Shown: positions 10,726-23,403, numbered from the stretch's first letter. The stretch: DNA of 64,000 nt from Sorex araneus (GCF_027595985.1 NC_073307.1:49144509-49208508); one strand, 5' to 3'. The notes: a model not told the origin generated them from the sequence alone. Made by a program: numbers and translations.

Positions 10726-10880
10726 ACTGGAGCCATAGTACAATGGGGAGGGCTGCGCACACCACACCGGTTCCGTCCCTGAGCATCCCATACAGTCCCC
10801 TGTGCACCACCAAGAGCGGCTCCTGACTGCAGAGCCAGGAGTAAGCCCGAGTAAGCTCAGATGAGACCCAAAACAAAACA
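10726..10880 (+). mobile_element. Older shrew-type SINE
   Basis: tggagccatagtacaatgg head, gttccgtccctgagcatcc, ggagtaagcccgagtaagc, then gacccaaaacaaaac tail. Confidence 0.8.
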
Positions 10881-11246
10881 AAGAAGTCTAAGGAGTTTTG
10901 GTGATGCTAGGAAACCCAGCTATCTTCTCAAGGTTCAAAGAACCTCTAACACTGTGTGTGCAGAGAGAGGGCCTAACTCCGAGGAAGGGGCTGGAGCACC
11001 CGTGGCCCATCCTGCAAACATCTGGTCCCAAGTCTAAACCTCCAGTGTCCCCTGTGTGCCAAGTGGGAATTAAATTTAAAAAGACCTTTTCTCAGGAACC
11101 CCAGCTTGTGGTTATGGAGGGTATCAGGGTCAAAGCAGGCATCCTAGCCCTTGGCGCCACCTCTCTGGCACACTGCTGGGGTGTTGGGTTTTGATTTTTT
11201 CCCCCTAAACTTTATTTAAGAGTCATGATTTAAAAAAGTCATTCTT
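10881..11246. other. Unique spacer
   Basis: No repeat or gene recognised. It ends in the target sequence used by the next two SINEs. Confidence 0.35.
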
Positions 11247-11432
11247 GTGGCTGGAGCAATAGCACAGCGGGTAGGGTGTTTGCCTTGCACGCGGCCGACC
11301 CGGGTTCGGTTCCCAGCATCCCATATGGTCCCCTGAGCACCGCCAGGAGTAATTCCTGAGTGCAGAGCCAGGAGTAACCCCTGTGCAATGCCGGTGTGAC
11401 CCAAAAAGCCAAAAAAAAAAAAAAAAAAAAAA
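11247..11432 (+). mobile_element. Young shrew-type SINE, first of a serial pair
   Basis: Near-consensus with tRNA-like A box (tagcacagcgggtaggg), B box (gggttcggttccc), body, and a pure A tail of about 20. It is preceded by aaaagtcattctt. Confidence 0.97.
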
Positions 11433-11441
11433 GTCATTCTT

Positions 11442-11618
11442 GGGGCTGGAGCAATAGCACAGCGGATAGGGCGTTTGCCTTGCACGCGGCCTACCCGGGT
11501 TCGATTCCCAGCATCTCATACGGTCCCCTGAGCACCGCCAGGAGTAATTCCTGAGTGCAGAGCCAGGAGTAACCCCTGTGCAATGCCAGGTGTGACCCAA
11601 AAAGCAAAAAAAAAAAAA
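11442..11618 (+). mobile_element. Young shrew-type SINE, second of a serial pair
   Basis: Almost identical to the copy just left of it. The target aagtcattctt appears before the first copy, between the two, and (as aggtcattctt) after the second. Confidence 0.97.
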
Positions 11619-11721
11619 GGTCATTCTTTGCTGGGTTTCAGGTATACAATGTTCTATCACCCATCCTGCCACCAGTGGCAACTTCCCTCCACCAGTGTTC
11701 CCAAAGTCCCTCTCCAGCTAT

Positions 11722-11880
11722 GTCTTGTTTTGTTTTCGGCCCTGCAGTGCTCAGGGCCTACTTCTGGCTCTGTGCTCAGGGATCAACTCCCTGCGGAGTT
11801 CACAGATGCTACACCATGCCAGGGGCTGAGCCTGGTTTGGCTGCACGCAAGGCAAGCCCTGGACTATGTCTTCAGCCCCT
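11722..11880 (-). mobile_element. Older shrew-type SINE
   Basis: ttttgttttcggccctgca, gtgctcagggcctactt, ggctctgtgctcaggg, then a drifted head ending tcttcagcccc. Confidence 0.75.
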
Positions 11881-11995
11881 CCCTGGACATATTTTTTTGC
11901 AGCTCTGGGCTCAAAGCCAGCAGCCTGCACATACATTCTACCCCTACGACATATCTCTGGCCCGTTGTAGTTTCCAATTTTAGTAAGGTCCAGTG

Positions 11996-12133
11996 GGGGC
12001 CGGAGAGATAGTACAATGGGTAAGGCACTTGCCTTGCACATGTCCGACCCTGGTTTGATCCCCCAGCATGGAGTAGGGTCCCCTCAGCACTGCCAGGCGT
12101 CAACCCTGAGCACCTCCGGGTGTGGCTCCAAAA
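11996..12133 (+). mobile_element. Shrew-type SINE, diverged
   Basis: gggggccggagagatagtac head, gccttgcacatgtccgacc, tggtttgatcccccagca, tgtggctccaaaac end. Confidence 0.85.
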
Positions 12134-12534
12134 CAAGTCCAGAGCCGGAACAAGGAAAGTCACATGACCAGGATGACAAAGACAAAAATCAGGGTCACGC
12201 AGCAGCTGGTGTCTGAAGGTCCTTTCAATTGTGTTCCTGACTGTCCCTCCTGGAGTGACAGGACATAGGGATTTTGGGGACCAAGGGTCTGGGACTCCAG
12301 GAGGTCCCCCCAGAGAGTTGGGGACCACCAATCTTCCTCTTGTGCTGGGCAGCTGTGCCTCCAGCAGAGAGATAGCTCGACCCACAAACCTTTCTCATGA
12401 GAGCCTGCGACACCAAATACATCAGTTTCAAGGCAGCAGCGAGGTCTTGAGGGATTCTGCACAAACTCAGTGTTTACATCTGGTTCTGGAAGCATCCCAC
12501 TGTGTTACCATGACGCCTTGTGTGCGTGCATGCA

Positions 12535-12578
<44 letters not shown>

Positions 12579-13258
12579 GAGAGAGAGAGAGACAGAGAGA
12601 GAGAGAGAGACGCACACAGACAGAGAGAGAGACAGAGAGAGAGAAGGGGGGCATTGGAAATCCCAGCTAGAGTCTGCAGTGTCATTTTGGGCTGCAGAAC
12701 GCTTCACCTCCTTCCAGCCTTTTGCTTTCCCTGCTAAACCAGCCTGGCAACGTGTGCATGGAAGTCTTCTAGCCTGTCGTTAGGACTGGCTGTAATTTCC
12801 ATTCCTCTGTGTTCATGATTGATGGCGAGGAGTTAAAAACTTTTCCAGGCCTTCACTGCCTTTTCCCCAACGGTGAACCCATACACAGCAGCTCAGTTCT
12901 GCCACAGCGCATCAGCCATGCGGTGGCCCGTACATATGAGCAGCCACCAATGAAGGAAAATGGCTTCCAGGCCAGTGGCTGACAGTCTCCGTGTACCATG
13001 TGGCCAAGGAGAGCAGGGTATGTCGTTGTGGTCTGGTCCAGTTCTGGACCTTCAGGCTAGCCTGGCCTTGAACCTCTTCATCTAGAGAAGGGGGCTAAGC
13101 CATCAGTGCTGGGGCTTGAGAGGCACGAGCTCCGTCCCCCCACCTCCCCAGCAAGGACACCTCCCTCCTCTTCCTCACGCTTTCCCCTTCTCTGTGAAAT
13201 GAGAATTCCTCTATCATCTGCCCCTTCCCTTTCTCTTTTCTTCCCCTTCCCTGGCTCC
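12134..13258. other. Unique intergenic stretch with a TG/GA microsatellite
   Basis: Non-repetitive on both sides of the microsatellite at 12538-12640. It has an isolated AAAATGGC at 12957. No exon recognised. Confidence 0.45.
12538..12640. repeat. (TG)n followed by (GA)n compound microsatellite
   Basis: About 20 TG units run into about 60 bases of gagaga with scattered ca interruptions. Confidence 0.95.
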
Positions 13259-13260
13259 TC

Positions 13261-13462
13261 TTTTTCTTTTGGGGGTTGGGGTGAGTGAGTCAAACCTGGT
13301 GGTATTTAGGGGCTACTCTTGGCTCTGTGCTTGGCAGGGGTCACTCGATCCCAGCAATGTTCAGTAGCCCATGTGGTGGTGGGGGGCAAGGGGAGGGTAG
13401 AGAGGGGTGCCCTGCCAAGTGCAAGGCAAGCTCCTTAAAGCCTGGGCCACCTCCTGGCCCTG
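13261..13462 (-). mobile_element. Degenerate shrew-type SINE
   Basis: gagtcaaacctggtggtat, ggctctgtgcttggcagg, gtgcaaggcaagctcc. The middle is expanded by a G-run. Confidence 0.65.
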
Positions 13463-13655
13463 CTTCTCCTCCTTGTTCCCCTCCCCTCCCACGGGGCTCA
13501 CATGGGGGCAGGGAACCCCTCTCTCTCATCGACAATCCATCTGCTCTGGATTCTATGAATCCAGCTCCAAGCATCTGAGGCAATTAATGGATCAACGTTT
13601 TGTCAATTGTGGAACTTACCTACTCATGTTACTATTACCAGCATATTATCTTCGG

Positions 13656-13755
13656 GCGGGGGAGGTAGTTGGGGGCCACACCTGGTGGTGTTGCCAGGAC
13701 TCAAACCACAGCCACATGCAATGCCCTTGCCTTCACTTTTGTACTCTGGCCATTA
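13656..13755 (-). mobile_element. Truncated shrew-type SINE
   Basis: gggggccacacctggtggtg, gactcaaaccacagccac, tgtactctggcc. The central part is deleted. Confidence 0.65.
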
Positions 13756-13954
13756 CCAGCATCTTCATCTCTATTTTTCAGCTTGGGAAGAATTGAGTCA
13801 GATGGGAGAACTTTGCTCACTCCTTTATCAGAGGGGCTGGGTCCTTCTTTTATCAAGGCCAAATTATGGATGCCTTTGTCAGTCCAAGATTTTCACACTA
13901 ATTAGCATTGCCTATCTGAGCACTGACTATTCACTCACCATCAAACCTATTTTT

Positions 13955-14205
13955 TCAGATTTTGTTTGTTTCTGGGCCACACCCAGCGATGAAAAGGGGT
14001 TACTCCTGGCTCTGCATTCAAGAATTACACTTAGAAATGCTCAGGAACCACATGGGATGCCGGGGACTGAACTGGGTGGTCCCTGAGTATGAATACTCAG
14101 GGATCACTTCTGGTGGGGCTCAGGTAACCAGATGGGGTGCCAGGGATTGAACCCTGGTTGGCTGCATGCAAGGCAAGTGCCCTACCCACTGAGCTCTCTC
14201 TGTGC
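13955..14205 (-). mobile_element. SINE with a partial duplicate body
   Basis: Starts tttctgggccacacccagc. After the first gggactgaactgggtgg it repeats a ctcagggatcacttctggtg body and ends in a full head. This is either two overlapping copies or a nested truncated pair. Confidence 0.8.
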
Positions 14206-14620
14206 CCACCCCACCTCTGCCCCTGAGACTATTACTATTAGTAATTTTTATTATTTAATTTGAATAAATACAAAAAAATGTATTTAGTGAAGCAATGCTG
14301 AGTATTTTCAGGTTCCCCAGTCGTAAGATAAAAAAAAATGCCTCACTGATAGGGACGTTGATGAATCTGTATAAAATTTCTGTATGTTACATTAATTGTT
14401 GAAAATGAACGATTCTGTTCTTTGTACAAACTCCTTTCTGATTTTTAAACACATTTAAATCATCTGCTGGGAGATTATTAAGCAATATAATTTAGTGATT
14501 ATGGATCTTAGTCTGAGATTCAGATGAATTTAAAGAATTTAGTGATTTTGCTGTTGAGTAACACTCCATTATTGTTGCACTTAATGTGAATTTTCATCCA
14601 CCTTAAATTTATGAAAGTAT
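14206..14620. other. AT-rich unique stretch
   Basis: No repeat family recognised, no gene. Confidence 0.35.
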
Positions 14621-14856
14621 GTTGGAGCAGTAGCACAACAGGTAGGGCGTTTGCCTTTGCATGAGGCCGACCCGGGTTCAAGAGCCATGCAAGCTACCGA
14701 GAGTATCCCGCCCGCATGGCAGAGTCTGGCAAGCTACCCGTGGTGTATTCAATATGCCAAAAACAGTAACAAGTCTCACAATGGAGACGTTCCTGGTGCC
14801 TGCTCGAGCAAATCAATGAGCAATGGGATGACAGTGACAGTGACAGTGATACAGAA
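14621..14856 (+). mobile_element. Second-family SINE with GACAGT tail
   Basis: The best copy in the window: gttggagcagtagcacaac head, gacccgggttcaagagcc, ctaccgagagtatcccgcc, atgccaaaaacagtaacaag, caatggagacgttcctgg, and a tail of gacagt repeats in place of poly-A. Confidence 0.92.
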
Positions 14857-15301
14857 CTGGGTGGGTCATATGCAAGGCAATGCTGTCTTATCATTCAGGC
14901 CCTGATTATTATTATTAAAAAAAAAACAACAGAGTATTGTTCAAAGACTCCTGCGTACTCTTCCTCAAGCTTTTTGCCCTGCTTCCCACTTGGTATCAAA
15001 CAGTGGCCGCACCTTCTGAAACATTTCTGAACTAGCTTCTGCTATACTAGCAGGGAATGTACTTTACCAGGATCTGAAGTGAATGGCAGGAGAGAAGCAA
15101 ACAAACCAAAACCAAAAGCAAAAGCTATATTCCAAAGCCTGCATATCATGAAATCAGTTTCCTTGTAGGAGCTGGATCTGTGCTTTCTCAGCCTGATTTT
15201 TCCTTTCCCGGTGGGGGACCCAATTCAGGTACTCTGCAAACAGGGTCTGGGCTTCACATTCAGTCACATCCCTGGTCCCTGCTATGATATTTCAAAGGTG
15301 A

Positions 15302-15348
<47 letters not shown>

Positions 15349-15396
15349 GAGGGAGGGATGGGAAAATCAATTCTGCTAAATCTGATGCCAGTTTCA
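14857..15396. other. Unique stretch with a TG microsatellite
   Basis: Contains an A-run at about 14917 and the (TG)n at 15302-15348. A weak SINE-like fragment may lie at 15200-15285. No gene. Confidence 0.4.
15302..15348. repeat. (TG)n microsatellite
   Basis: About 23 uninterrupted units. Confidence 0.95.
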
Positions 15397-15397
15397 T

Positions 15398-15490
15398 GTA
15401 ATTCCTGAGTGCAGAGCCAGGAGTAACCCCTGTGCATCATCGGGTGTGACCCAAAAAGCAAAAAAACAACAAAACAAAACAAAACAAAAC
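15398..15490 (+). mobile_element. 5'-truncated shrew-type SINE
   Basis: Only the 3' half is present, from gtaattcctgagtgcagag through gtgacccaaaaagc and an A-rich tail. Confidence 0.9.
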
Positions 15491-15528
15491 CAAAATTGCA
15501 GAAGAGATCCGTTTGCCAATGAATGCAA

Positions 15529-15696
15529 TTTTTTTTTGGGGGGGGGCTTTTTGGGTCACAGCCAATGATGCACAGGGATTACTCCTGGCTTTGCACTCAG
15601 GAATTACTCGTGGAGGTACTCGGGATACTGGGAATCGAACCCAGGTTGGCTGCGTGCAAGGCAAACACCCTACCTGCTGTACTATCGCTCCAGCCT
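15529..15696 (-). mobile_element. Shrew-type SINE, first of a serial pair
   Basis: Minus-strand copy preceded by aatgaatgcaattt and followed by ttgaatgcaatttct, its target-site duplication. Confidence 0.93.
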
Positions 15697-15710
15697 TGAA
15701 TGCAATTTCT

Positions 15711-15892
15711 TTTTTTTTTCCTTTTTTTTTTATTTGGGTCACACCTGGTGATGCACAGGGGTTACTTCTGGCTCATGCACTCAGGAATCACTCCTGGTGG
15801 TGCTCAGGGGACATATGGGATGCTGGGAATCGAACCCGGGTCGGCGGCGTGCAAGGCAAACGCCCTACCCACTGTGCTATCACTCCAGCCCC
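15711..15892 (-). mobile_element. Young shrew-type SINE, second of a serial pair
   Basis: Near-consensus. The same ttgaatgcaatttct follows it at 15893, so both copies used the same target. Confidence 0.95.
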
Positions 15893-16340
15893 TTGAATGC
15901 AATTTCTTACCATAATAATCTCACTCATTGTTCCTCACACCAAGAAGAAGAAAGAAAAGAAAGATCAAAAGGTGCTGATGAGGAAACCAGGGAGAGGTGC
16001 AGAGCTTTGGAGGTGTGGCTTAGGGACATGGGGTAGCGCTCATCCTGGCAGGGATCTGATGTGCAAGGGACCACCTGAATGAACCCTTCCTCTTTGCTGG
16101 GGCATTCTGCCCGTGTTCTGGGTTCAGTGATGATGTGGAAACATTTTTGTGGCTTCACCTAGTTCCCCAGCAGAGGCCTTGCTTGCTCCCAGCTTGCGTC
16201 AGTCTTTCCACAGTTAGCTCCCTCAGCACCACCATGGGCAGCCTCTCTCTCCCCCCCACGTCGGCTCCCCGCCCCCCCCTCCCCTGCCAAGCCGATGGGT
16301 GGAAAAAAGCAACCTTACTGCTGCATGAAAGTTTTGCAAC
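15893..16340. other. Unique spacer
   Basis: No repeat or gene recognised. Confidence 0.35.
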
Positions 16341-16519
16341 TTTTTTGGTTGTTGTTGGGGGAGGATGCACACCTGGTTGTGCTCAGAGCTTACTCCTGGC
16401 TCTGTGCTCAGGGATCACAGCTAGCAGGCCTGTGGCACCATATACGGTTTTGGAGATTGAACCCAGATTGGCTCTGTGCCAGGCAAACACCTTACCTACT
16501 GTACTATGGCTCTGGGCCT
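16341..16519 (-). mobile_element. Older shrew-type SINE
   Basis: gcacacctggttgtgctcag, ctctgtgctcagggatcac, gattgaacccagattgg, gtactatggctctgggcc. Confidence 0.82.
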
Positions 16520-16941
16520 GGGTTTGTGTCTTTGAATTAGGGAACTGGACTTTCTTTCTAAATGTTTCCTTACCAGTTACATAACCTGCTTCTGAGAATT
16601 ATCTGGCCGAATCTTCTACACATTGATCTGGAGTGGGTTTTCTTACTCAGTGTTATGATTTGTTTAACTACTAAGCCTATTAATTCTGCTGCATGTTATT
16701 AATAAAGTTCCCTTCCTCTAATGTTTGCCGGGTATTGATTTAATTAGCTTATTTGGGTCCCAGAAAATTTGCATTTTTATCTGTTCAGTTCCATCCATTT
16801 AGTCATCCATAATTCATTCCTTTGCCTTTGAGGCTAGAATAACCTACTTACCGAGTCTTCTCCAGCAAGGCTAGTGATGAAAGGGCAGTCTTTATGCTCC
16901 TGGCCTGCCAATGGGAGGGAATGTGCTGAATGTGTGCGTGT

Positions 16942-16986
<45 letters not shown>

Positions 16987-17047
16987 AATGTGCACACGCA
17001 CTGAGGTAGTTGGAGAACTCATTTCAACCTTGTGTTAAAGAAAAGGG
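16520..17047. other. AT-rich unique stretch with a TG microsatellite
   Basis: Contains (TG)n at 16936-16981. No gene recognised. Confidence 0.4.
16936..16981. repeat. (TG)n microsatellite
   Basis: About 22 units with one early interruption. Confidence 0.93.
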
Positions 17048-17220
17048 TTTTTTTTTCCTTTCTCTCATTTCCCATCACATCTAGCAGTGGTCAGGGCTGG
17101 CTCTGTACTCAGGGATCATTCCCCTCTGTACACAGGGATCATGTAGGGTGCTGGAGTTGGAACGTGGGCTGTCCATGTTCAAACCAACATCCTTATCTGC
17201 CGTGCCTTCTCTCCAGCCCC
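17048..17220 (-). mobile_element. Degenerate shrew-type SINE
   Basis: catcacatctagcagtggtc, actcagggatcattcccc, ccttctctccagcccc. Confidence 0.7.
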
Positions 17221-17300
17221 GCCCCACCACTGTTGGTTTTGTTTGGTTTGTGACCATGGGTGTGACTTGAAGAGCCCATTTCAGCTGAGACAAAATACCA

Positions 17301-17425
17301 AGGGCTCGAGCAAATGTTTTGCACTTGGGAGGCGCAGGTTTGATCCCTGGCACCACGTGGCTCCTCAGGCACTGCCAGGCCAGGCCCAATCCTACTCTCA
17401 TCCCCTCACTGGCAAATACAAACTC
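17301..17425 (+). mobile_element. Degenerate SINE
   Basis: cagtttgatccctggcacc-like B-box region after a gggctcgagcaaatg head. The tail is lost. Confidence 0.55.
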
Positions 17426-17864
17426 AGAATAGCCAGCTTCCAGAGGGGGCCTGGGGCAGGTCCAGCCTCATGGTGTGACCCTGAGTACAGCTTAGGCCTC
17501 TCTAGGACCCAGAAAGATGGTGAAACCTCCCTCTCAGTCCTCTTGAATGCTCTGATGGCATGAGTCTAGTTAGCATGGATTAGGTCCTGTCTTAGTGACC
17601 TGCAGATGATGGGTGGGTGCCAGGAGTGACCCTGACTTGGAACAGACAAACCCTGGTGGTGCTATGATTACCTGTGTGACAGTGATAACCCCAGTGGCAT
17701 AGTGCCTGGTCTGGGCCTGATGGCTCACCCTGGGGACCCCGCAGTGCTGATGGCTGACCCTGGGGGGTGCTCAGGGGCCCCTGCAGTGCTGGGGCTCTAA
17801 ACTCAAGAATCTCAAGCCTGCAGTGTGTGTATGCTACCCCGAGTCACATACCCCAGATTCTCCC
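17426..17864. other. Unique spacer with a short imperfect duplication
   Basis: ctgatggctcaccctgggg and ctgatggctgaccctgggg recur about 40 bases apart near 17720-17770. Confidence 0.45.
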
Positions 17865-18025
17865 ACATTATTATTGGGGTGTGGGATGTGCCCAGGGGGG
17901 CTTCTCCCAGCCCAGTGCTTGGCGGTGTTGCTCCTGGCAGTGTTCAGGGGACCAGGTGGTGCCAGAGATGCAACCTGGGCCTCCAAAGCAGATGGGGCCA
18001 AGGCCTTGGGTTTCTCCAGCCTTGT
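17865..18025 (-). mobile_element. Degenerate SINE
   Basis: gctcctggcagtgttcaggg and ccagagatgcaacctggg are recognisable. Confidence 0.5.
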
Positions 18026-18396
18026 TCCCTCTCCTCCCAATTTCACTCCACCTCCTCTGCCTTGTTCACCCTCCTCCCAGCCTTGCTGCCCCTCCTCCCT
18101 AACTCCTCCTCTTCCTCCCCCCACCTCCCACCCTCCCCCCTCGCACTTGTGTCTTAAAGGAGAAACTGTTACTGAACGACACAGGGAAACACAAGAAAAG
18201 TCCCAGCAACTCCTGGTGATCTCAGGCTGCTGAGCCTGTCTAGGTGGCTAGTCAAGGCTATTGTGTAACTCCCTACAGAGCTTCCAGAAAAGTGCCTGGG
18301 GGAGAGCTCTTTTGGATCACCCCCGCACAGGCGTGTGTTAGTCTTCAGGAGCACTAATAAACAGGATCCTGTGTTTACATAAAACAGACGCAGAAA

Positions 18397-18490
18397 AGGG
18401 GCCACAGGGATAGCCCAATGTACTAAATGCACGGAGGAGGCCAGGGTTTGATTCCTGGCACCCCCGAGTCCCGCCAGGGCACAGGGCACC
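18397..18490 (+). mobile_element. SINE 5' fragment
   Basis: ggggccacagggatagccc head and agggtttgattcctggcac B-box region. It ends at ccgccagggcacagg. Confidence 0.6.
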
Positions 18491-18557
18491 GTCTGTTAAA
18501 GGTAGAACAATAAATGGTGGCGATTGATTTAATTTAGCTTAAATGAAGTGGAAGTCC

Positions 18558-18692
18558 TTTCTTTTGGTTGGTTATGGGCCACACCCAGCAGTGCTCAGGG
18601 CTTATTCTGGCTCTGTGCTCACTGGTGGTGCTTGGGGGTGCCAGGATCAAAGCTGGGCTGGCAAACACCTCCCCTACTGTAGTGCTCCAGTC
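18558..18692 (-). mobile_element. Truncated SINE
   Basis: gggccacacccagcagtgct, ggctctgtgctcactggtg, tagtgctccagtccc. Confidence 0.75.
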
Positions 18693-19329
18693 CCTGAGGT
18701 TGCAGCTCTAAAATAGTAACTCTGTTGGGCTGCTGGTTGAGGGGTATGCGGTGGTCTGCAGGGTGATTCTCAGAGGGCCACCTCCCCCACACCCCCCGTA
18801 GTCAACTACTGTTTAAGCGACGCCAACAGTGCAGGGGGAAACCAAGGCCATAAACTCCGCAAAGCCTTGTGCTGTTTACCAGGGAGCAACAGGCCCCACA
18901 ACAAACAGAGGAATATTAGCTTACAGCACAGGCCCGCCACATGCTGAACTGCCAAGCCCTGACCTCATGGAGATTCCAAGAAGAGGAAGGGATCTCTCTG
19001 GAAGAGTTTGCACGAGCTGGTCTGTAGTACTGCACTTTGTAATGTGTGCAGGGCCCATCTGAGGGGGATAGGGAGTGAGTAGGGGTTGGCACGGGATGGG
19101 AGGGGTGAGCCATAGGATGAGGTGATATCAGGCTGGCTGAAGAGCTGCCCAATTCAACTGCCAAAGGCCAATCTTCGATCTGGAAGAGGCTTAACGGTGT
19201 GAGTAATAAATGGACAAAAAGTGCATCCAGACCAGTGCCTGGGGGCTGTGGCCACTCAGAGAACCTGAGAAGTAGTGGAAGATGCTCCAGAAAGAAAGAA
19301 ATGGTGGGTTTTATGTTTTGTGTGTGTGT
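18693..19329. other. Unique intergenic stretch
   Basis: No repeat or gene recognised. Confidence 0.35.
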
Positions 19330-19455
19330 GGGGCGGGATAGGGCATGGAGACAGTTCCATAAACATGAGCACAAGCTTTGCATGCAGGAGGTTGGGGTTT
19401 GGTCCCTGATACCGCATGGTCCTGCAAGCACTGCCCAGTGCAATCTCCAAAAACT
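19330..19455 (+). mobile_element. Degenerate SINE
   Basis: Only ggtttggtccctgatacc and weak flanking similarity remain. Confidence 0.4.
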
Positions 19456-19620
19456 GAGTCACAATGAGTCTCCAAGTCCCACTTCATGTGCTCCGACAAT
19501 AAAAAGTAGATTTAAGGGTCAGAGGCCATCTAGGATATCACAGTATCAAGAAGGGCCAGCATCAAGAGCTATGAGTAAGGTCCTGGGAGGGGGGAAAAGG
19601 AGTGGAGAATACTGGTCCTA

Positions 19621-19787
19621 GCTTTTGGTTTGTTTGGGGCCACACCTGGTGGTGTTCAGAGATTGCTCCTGGCCTGTGCTCTAGAAAACCCCTGGTGGAG
19701 CTCGGAGACCCACTACTGGCCAGTGATTGAACAGGCTAAGTCAGGTGCAAGGCAGGAGCCCTACCCACTGTACCATCCCTCCAGTAC
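19621..19787 (-). mobile_element. Older SINE
   Basis: ggggccacacctggtggtg, gattgctcctggcctgtgc, taccatccctccag. Confidence 0.75.
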
Positions 19788-19823
19788 CTGGTTTTACAAG
19801 GTTTTTTCCTCAGTCTTTTTCTT

Positions 19824-19993
19824 TTTTTAACCTTTTGGGGGCATCATCTAGCTGTGCTCAGGGTTGACTCCTGGTTCTGTGCTCTGGAATCATTCCTGGC
19901 AGATGCAGGAGACCCTATGGGGTGCTGGGAACAAAACTCGGGTTAGCGGTGTGCAAGGCAAGCGCCCCACCTCTGTGAGATCGCTCCAGCTTC
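19824..19993 (-). mobile_element. Older SINE
   Basis: tgctcagggttgactcctgg, atcattcctggcagatgc, ggtgtgcaaggcaagcgcc. Confidence 0.8.
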
Positions 19994-20140
19994 CCGGTTC
20001 AATGTTTTCAGGTGAGAGTACCTGATGGTATGACTGCTAAGCCTGTACTAGTCTGTTTGCCTGATGTTGAGCATGACGTTGTTTCTGTAGTCTCTGTGCC
20101 AGCAGGTCAAATATGAACCCAGAGTAATTAACTTAATTTA

Positions 20141-20315
20141 ATTTATTTTTTGCTTTTTGGGTCACACTGGCAATGCACAGGGGTTACTTCTGGCTAATTC
20201 ACTCAGGAATTATTCCTGGTGGTGCTCAGGGGACTATATGGGGTGCTGGGAATCAAACCCGGGTCGGCCGCATGCAAGGCAAATGCTCTACCCACTGTGC
20301 TATCGCTCCAGCCCC
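20141..20315 (-). mobile_element. Young SINE
   Basis: gctttttgggtcacactgg start, gaatcaaacccgggtcggcc, ctatcgctccagcccc. Flanked by agagtaattaactt and agagtaattcattt. Confidence 0.93.
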
Positions 20316-20474
20316 AAGAGTAATTCATTTTAATAGTGTGGGCCTGCTAATAAAAAAGTGAACTAGTGTTCTCCGAAAGGACGCCGAGGAAAGGAGTTGA
20401 TTGACTACTAGCAGGAAGAGGTGCTAGGTAGGCGGAAACAGTCCATCCTTTGGGATAGTGGGAATTTCATTTTA

Positions 20475-20633
20475 TTTTCGGTGGGGTGGGACTGTACCCA
20501 GCCGTGCTCATGGCTCACCTCTGGTTCTGTGATCAGGGATCAATCTTGGGGGAGTTTGGGGGTTCCTATGGGGTGCCAGGGATTAAATCAAAGTTCAAGG
20601 CAAGTGCTCTACCCACTGTCCTGTCTCCAGCTC
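20475..20633 (-). mobile_element. Older SINE
   Basis: gtacccagccgtgctcatgg, gggattaaatcaaagttc, with its ends drifted. Confidence 0.7.
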
Positions 20634-20644
20634 CTGAAACGTAT

Positions 20645-20812
20645 TTATTTTTAATTTTGGTTTTTGGGCCACATCTGGTGAGGCTCAGGGATTACTCTGG
20701 ACTCTGCACTCAGGAATTATTTCTGGTGGTGCTTCGGATGCCGGGGATCAAACCTGGGTCAGCTGTTCACAAGGCAAACATCCTCCTTGCTGTGCTATCG
20801 CTCTAGCCCCTG
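20645..20812 (-). mobile_element. SINE
   Basis: ggtttttgggccacatctgg, gactctgcactcaggaatt, gctatcgctctagcccc. Confidence 0.88.
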
Positions 20813-20829
20813 ATACTTATTTTTATTTA

Positions 20830-21025
20830 ATTTTATTTGGGGAGTATTGATCAGTATGCACATCTGATAGTGCATACTGAGGGCTTACTTCAGGCTCCGA
20901 GCATACTCCTGGCTCTGGGCTCAGGGGTCACTCCTATGGGCATGGGGGATTGTATGTGATGTCCGTGAATGAATCAGAGCTGGCTCCATATAAGGCAAGT
21001 ACCTTTGCCCAGTACTAGCTTTCTG
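20830..21025 (-). mobile_element. Highly degenerate SINE-like segment
   Basis: actcctggctctgggctcag and ataaggcaagtacctt suggest an old copy. Confidence 0.4.
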
Positions 21026-22862
<1,837 letters not shown>

Positions 22863-23033
22863 TGTTTTTGGGCCACCCAGGGTAATGCTCAGGGGTTACT
22901 TCTGACTCTCAACTCAGGAATTACTCCTCCAGGGGTTCAGGAAACCATGTGGGATACTGAGGATCAAACCTGGTTTGGCCGCATGCAAGACCACTGCGCT
23001 ACCCACTGTACTATTGTTCTGATCCTGGAGCAT
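22863..23033 (-). mobile_element. SINE
   Basis: gtttttgggccacccaggg, gaggatcaaacctggtttgg, with a drifted head. Confidence 0.82.
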
Positions 23034-23195
23034 TTTCTCCCCAACCGTCCACTTCCCTCAGCTCTGTGAATTCTCATGGAGACCCTGGCTTCAGACTGCA
23101 TGTTAGCCAGGGAAAATAAGGGCCTTTGCAGTGCAAGTTTGGAAGTATCTTTCCTGTTTTATTGTTTTGCTACTTATCATCCTTTCTCTTTCTTA

Positions 23196-23368
23196 TTTTT
23201 CTTCTTGTTTTTGGGTCACACCTAGTGATGCTCAGGGGTTACTCCTGGCTCTGAGCTTAGGAATCACTTCTGGTTGTGCTCAGGGGACCATATGGAATGT
23301 TAGAGATAGAACCCGGGTTGGCCATGTGCAAGTCAAGTGCCCTTCCTGATGTACTATCACTCTGGCCC
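23196..23368 (-). mobile_element. SINE
   Basis: gtttttgggtcacacctag, gatagaacccgggttgg, ctatcactctggccc. Confidence 0.88.
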
Positions 23369-23403
23369 TATTTCTCTTCCTATATAATTTACCCTCTCAC
23401 TTT

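Noticed and set aside
11247-11620. Possible tRNA genes at SINE heads
   Set aside because: The A and B boxes belong to the tRNA-like SINE promoter, and the sequence continues into the SINE body with no cloverleaf 3' half.
12538-12640. CRISPR-like or satellite arrays at the microsatellites
   Set aside because: Units are 2-4 bases with no spacers, in a mammalian genome. They are simple repeats.
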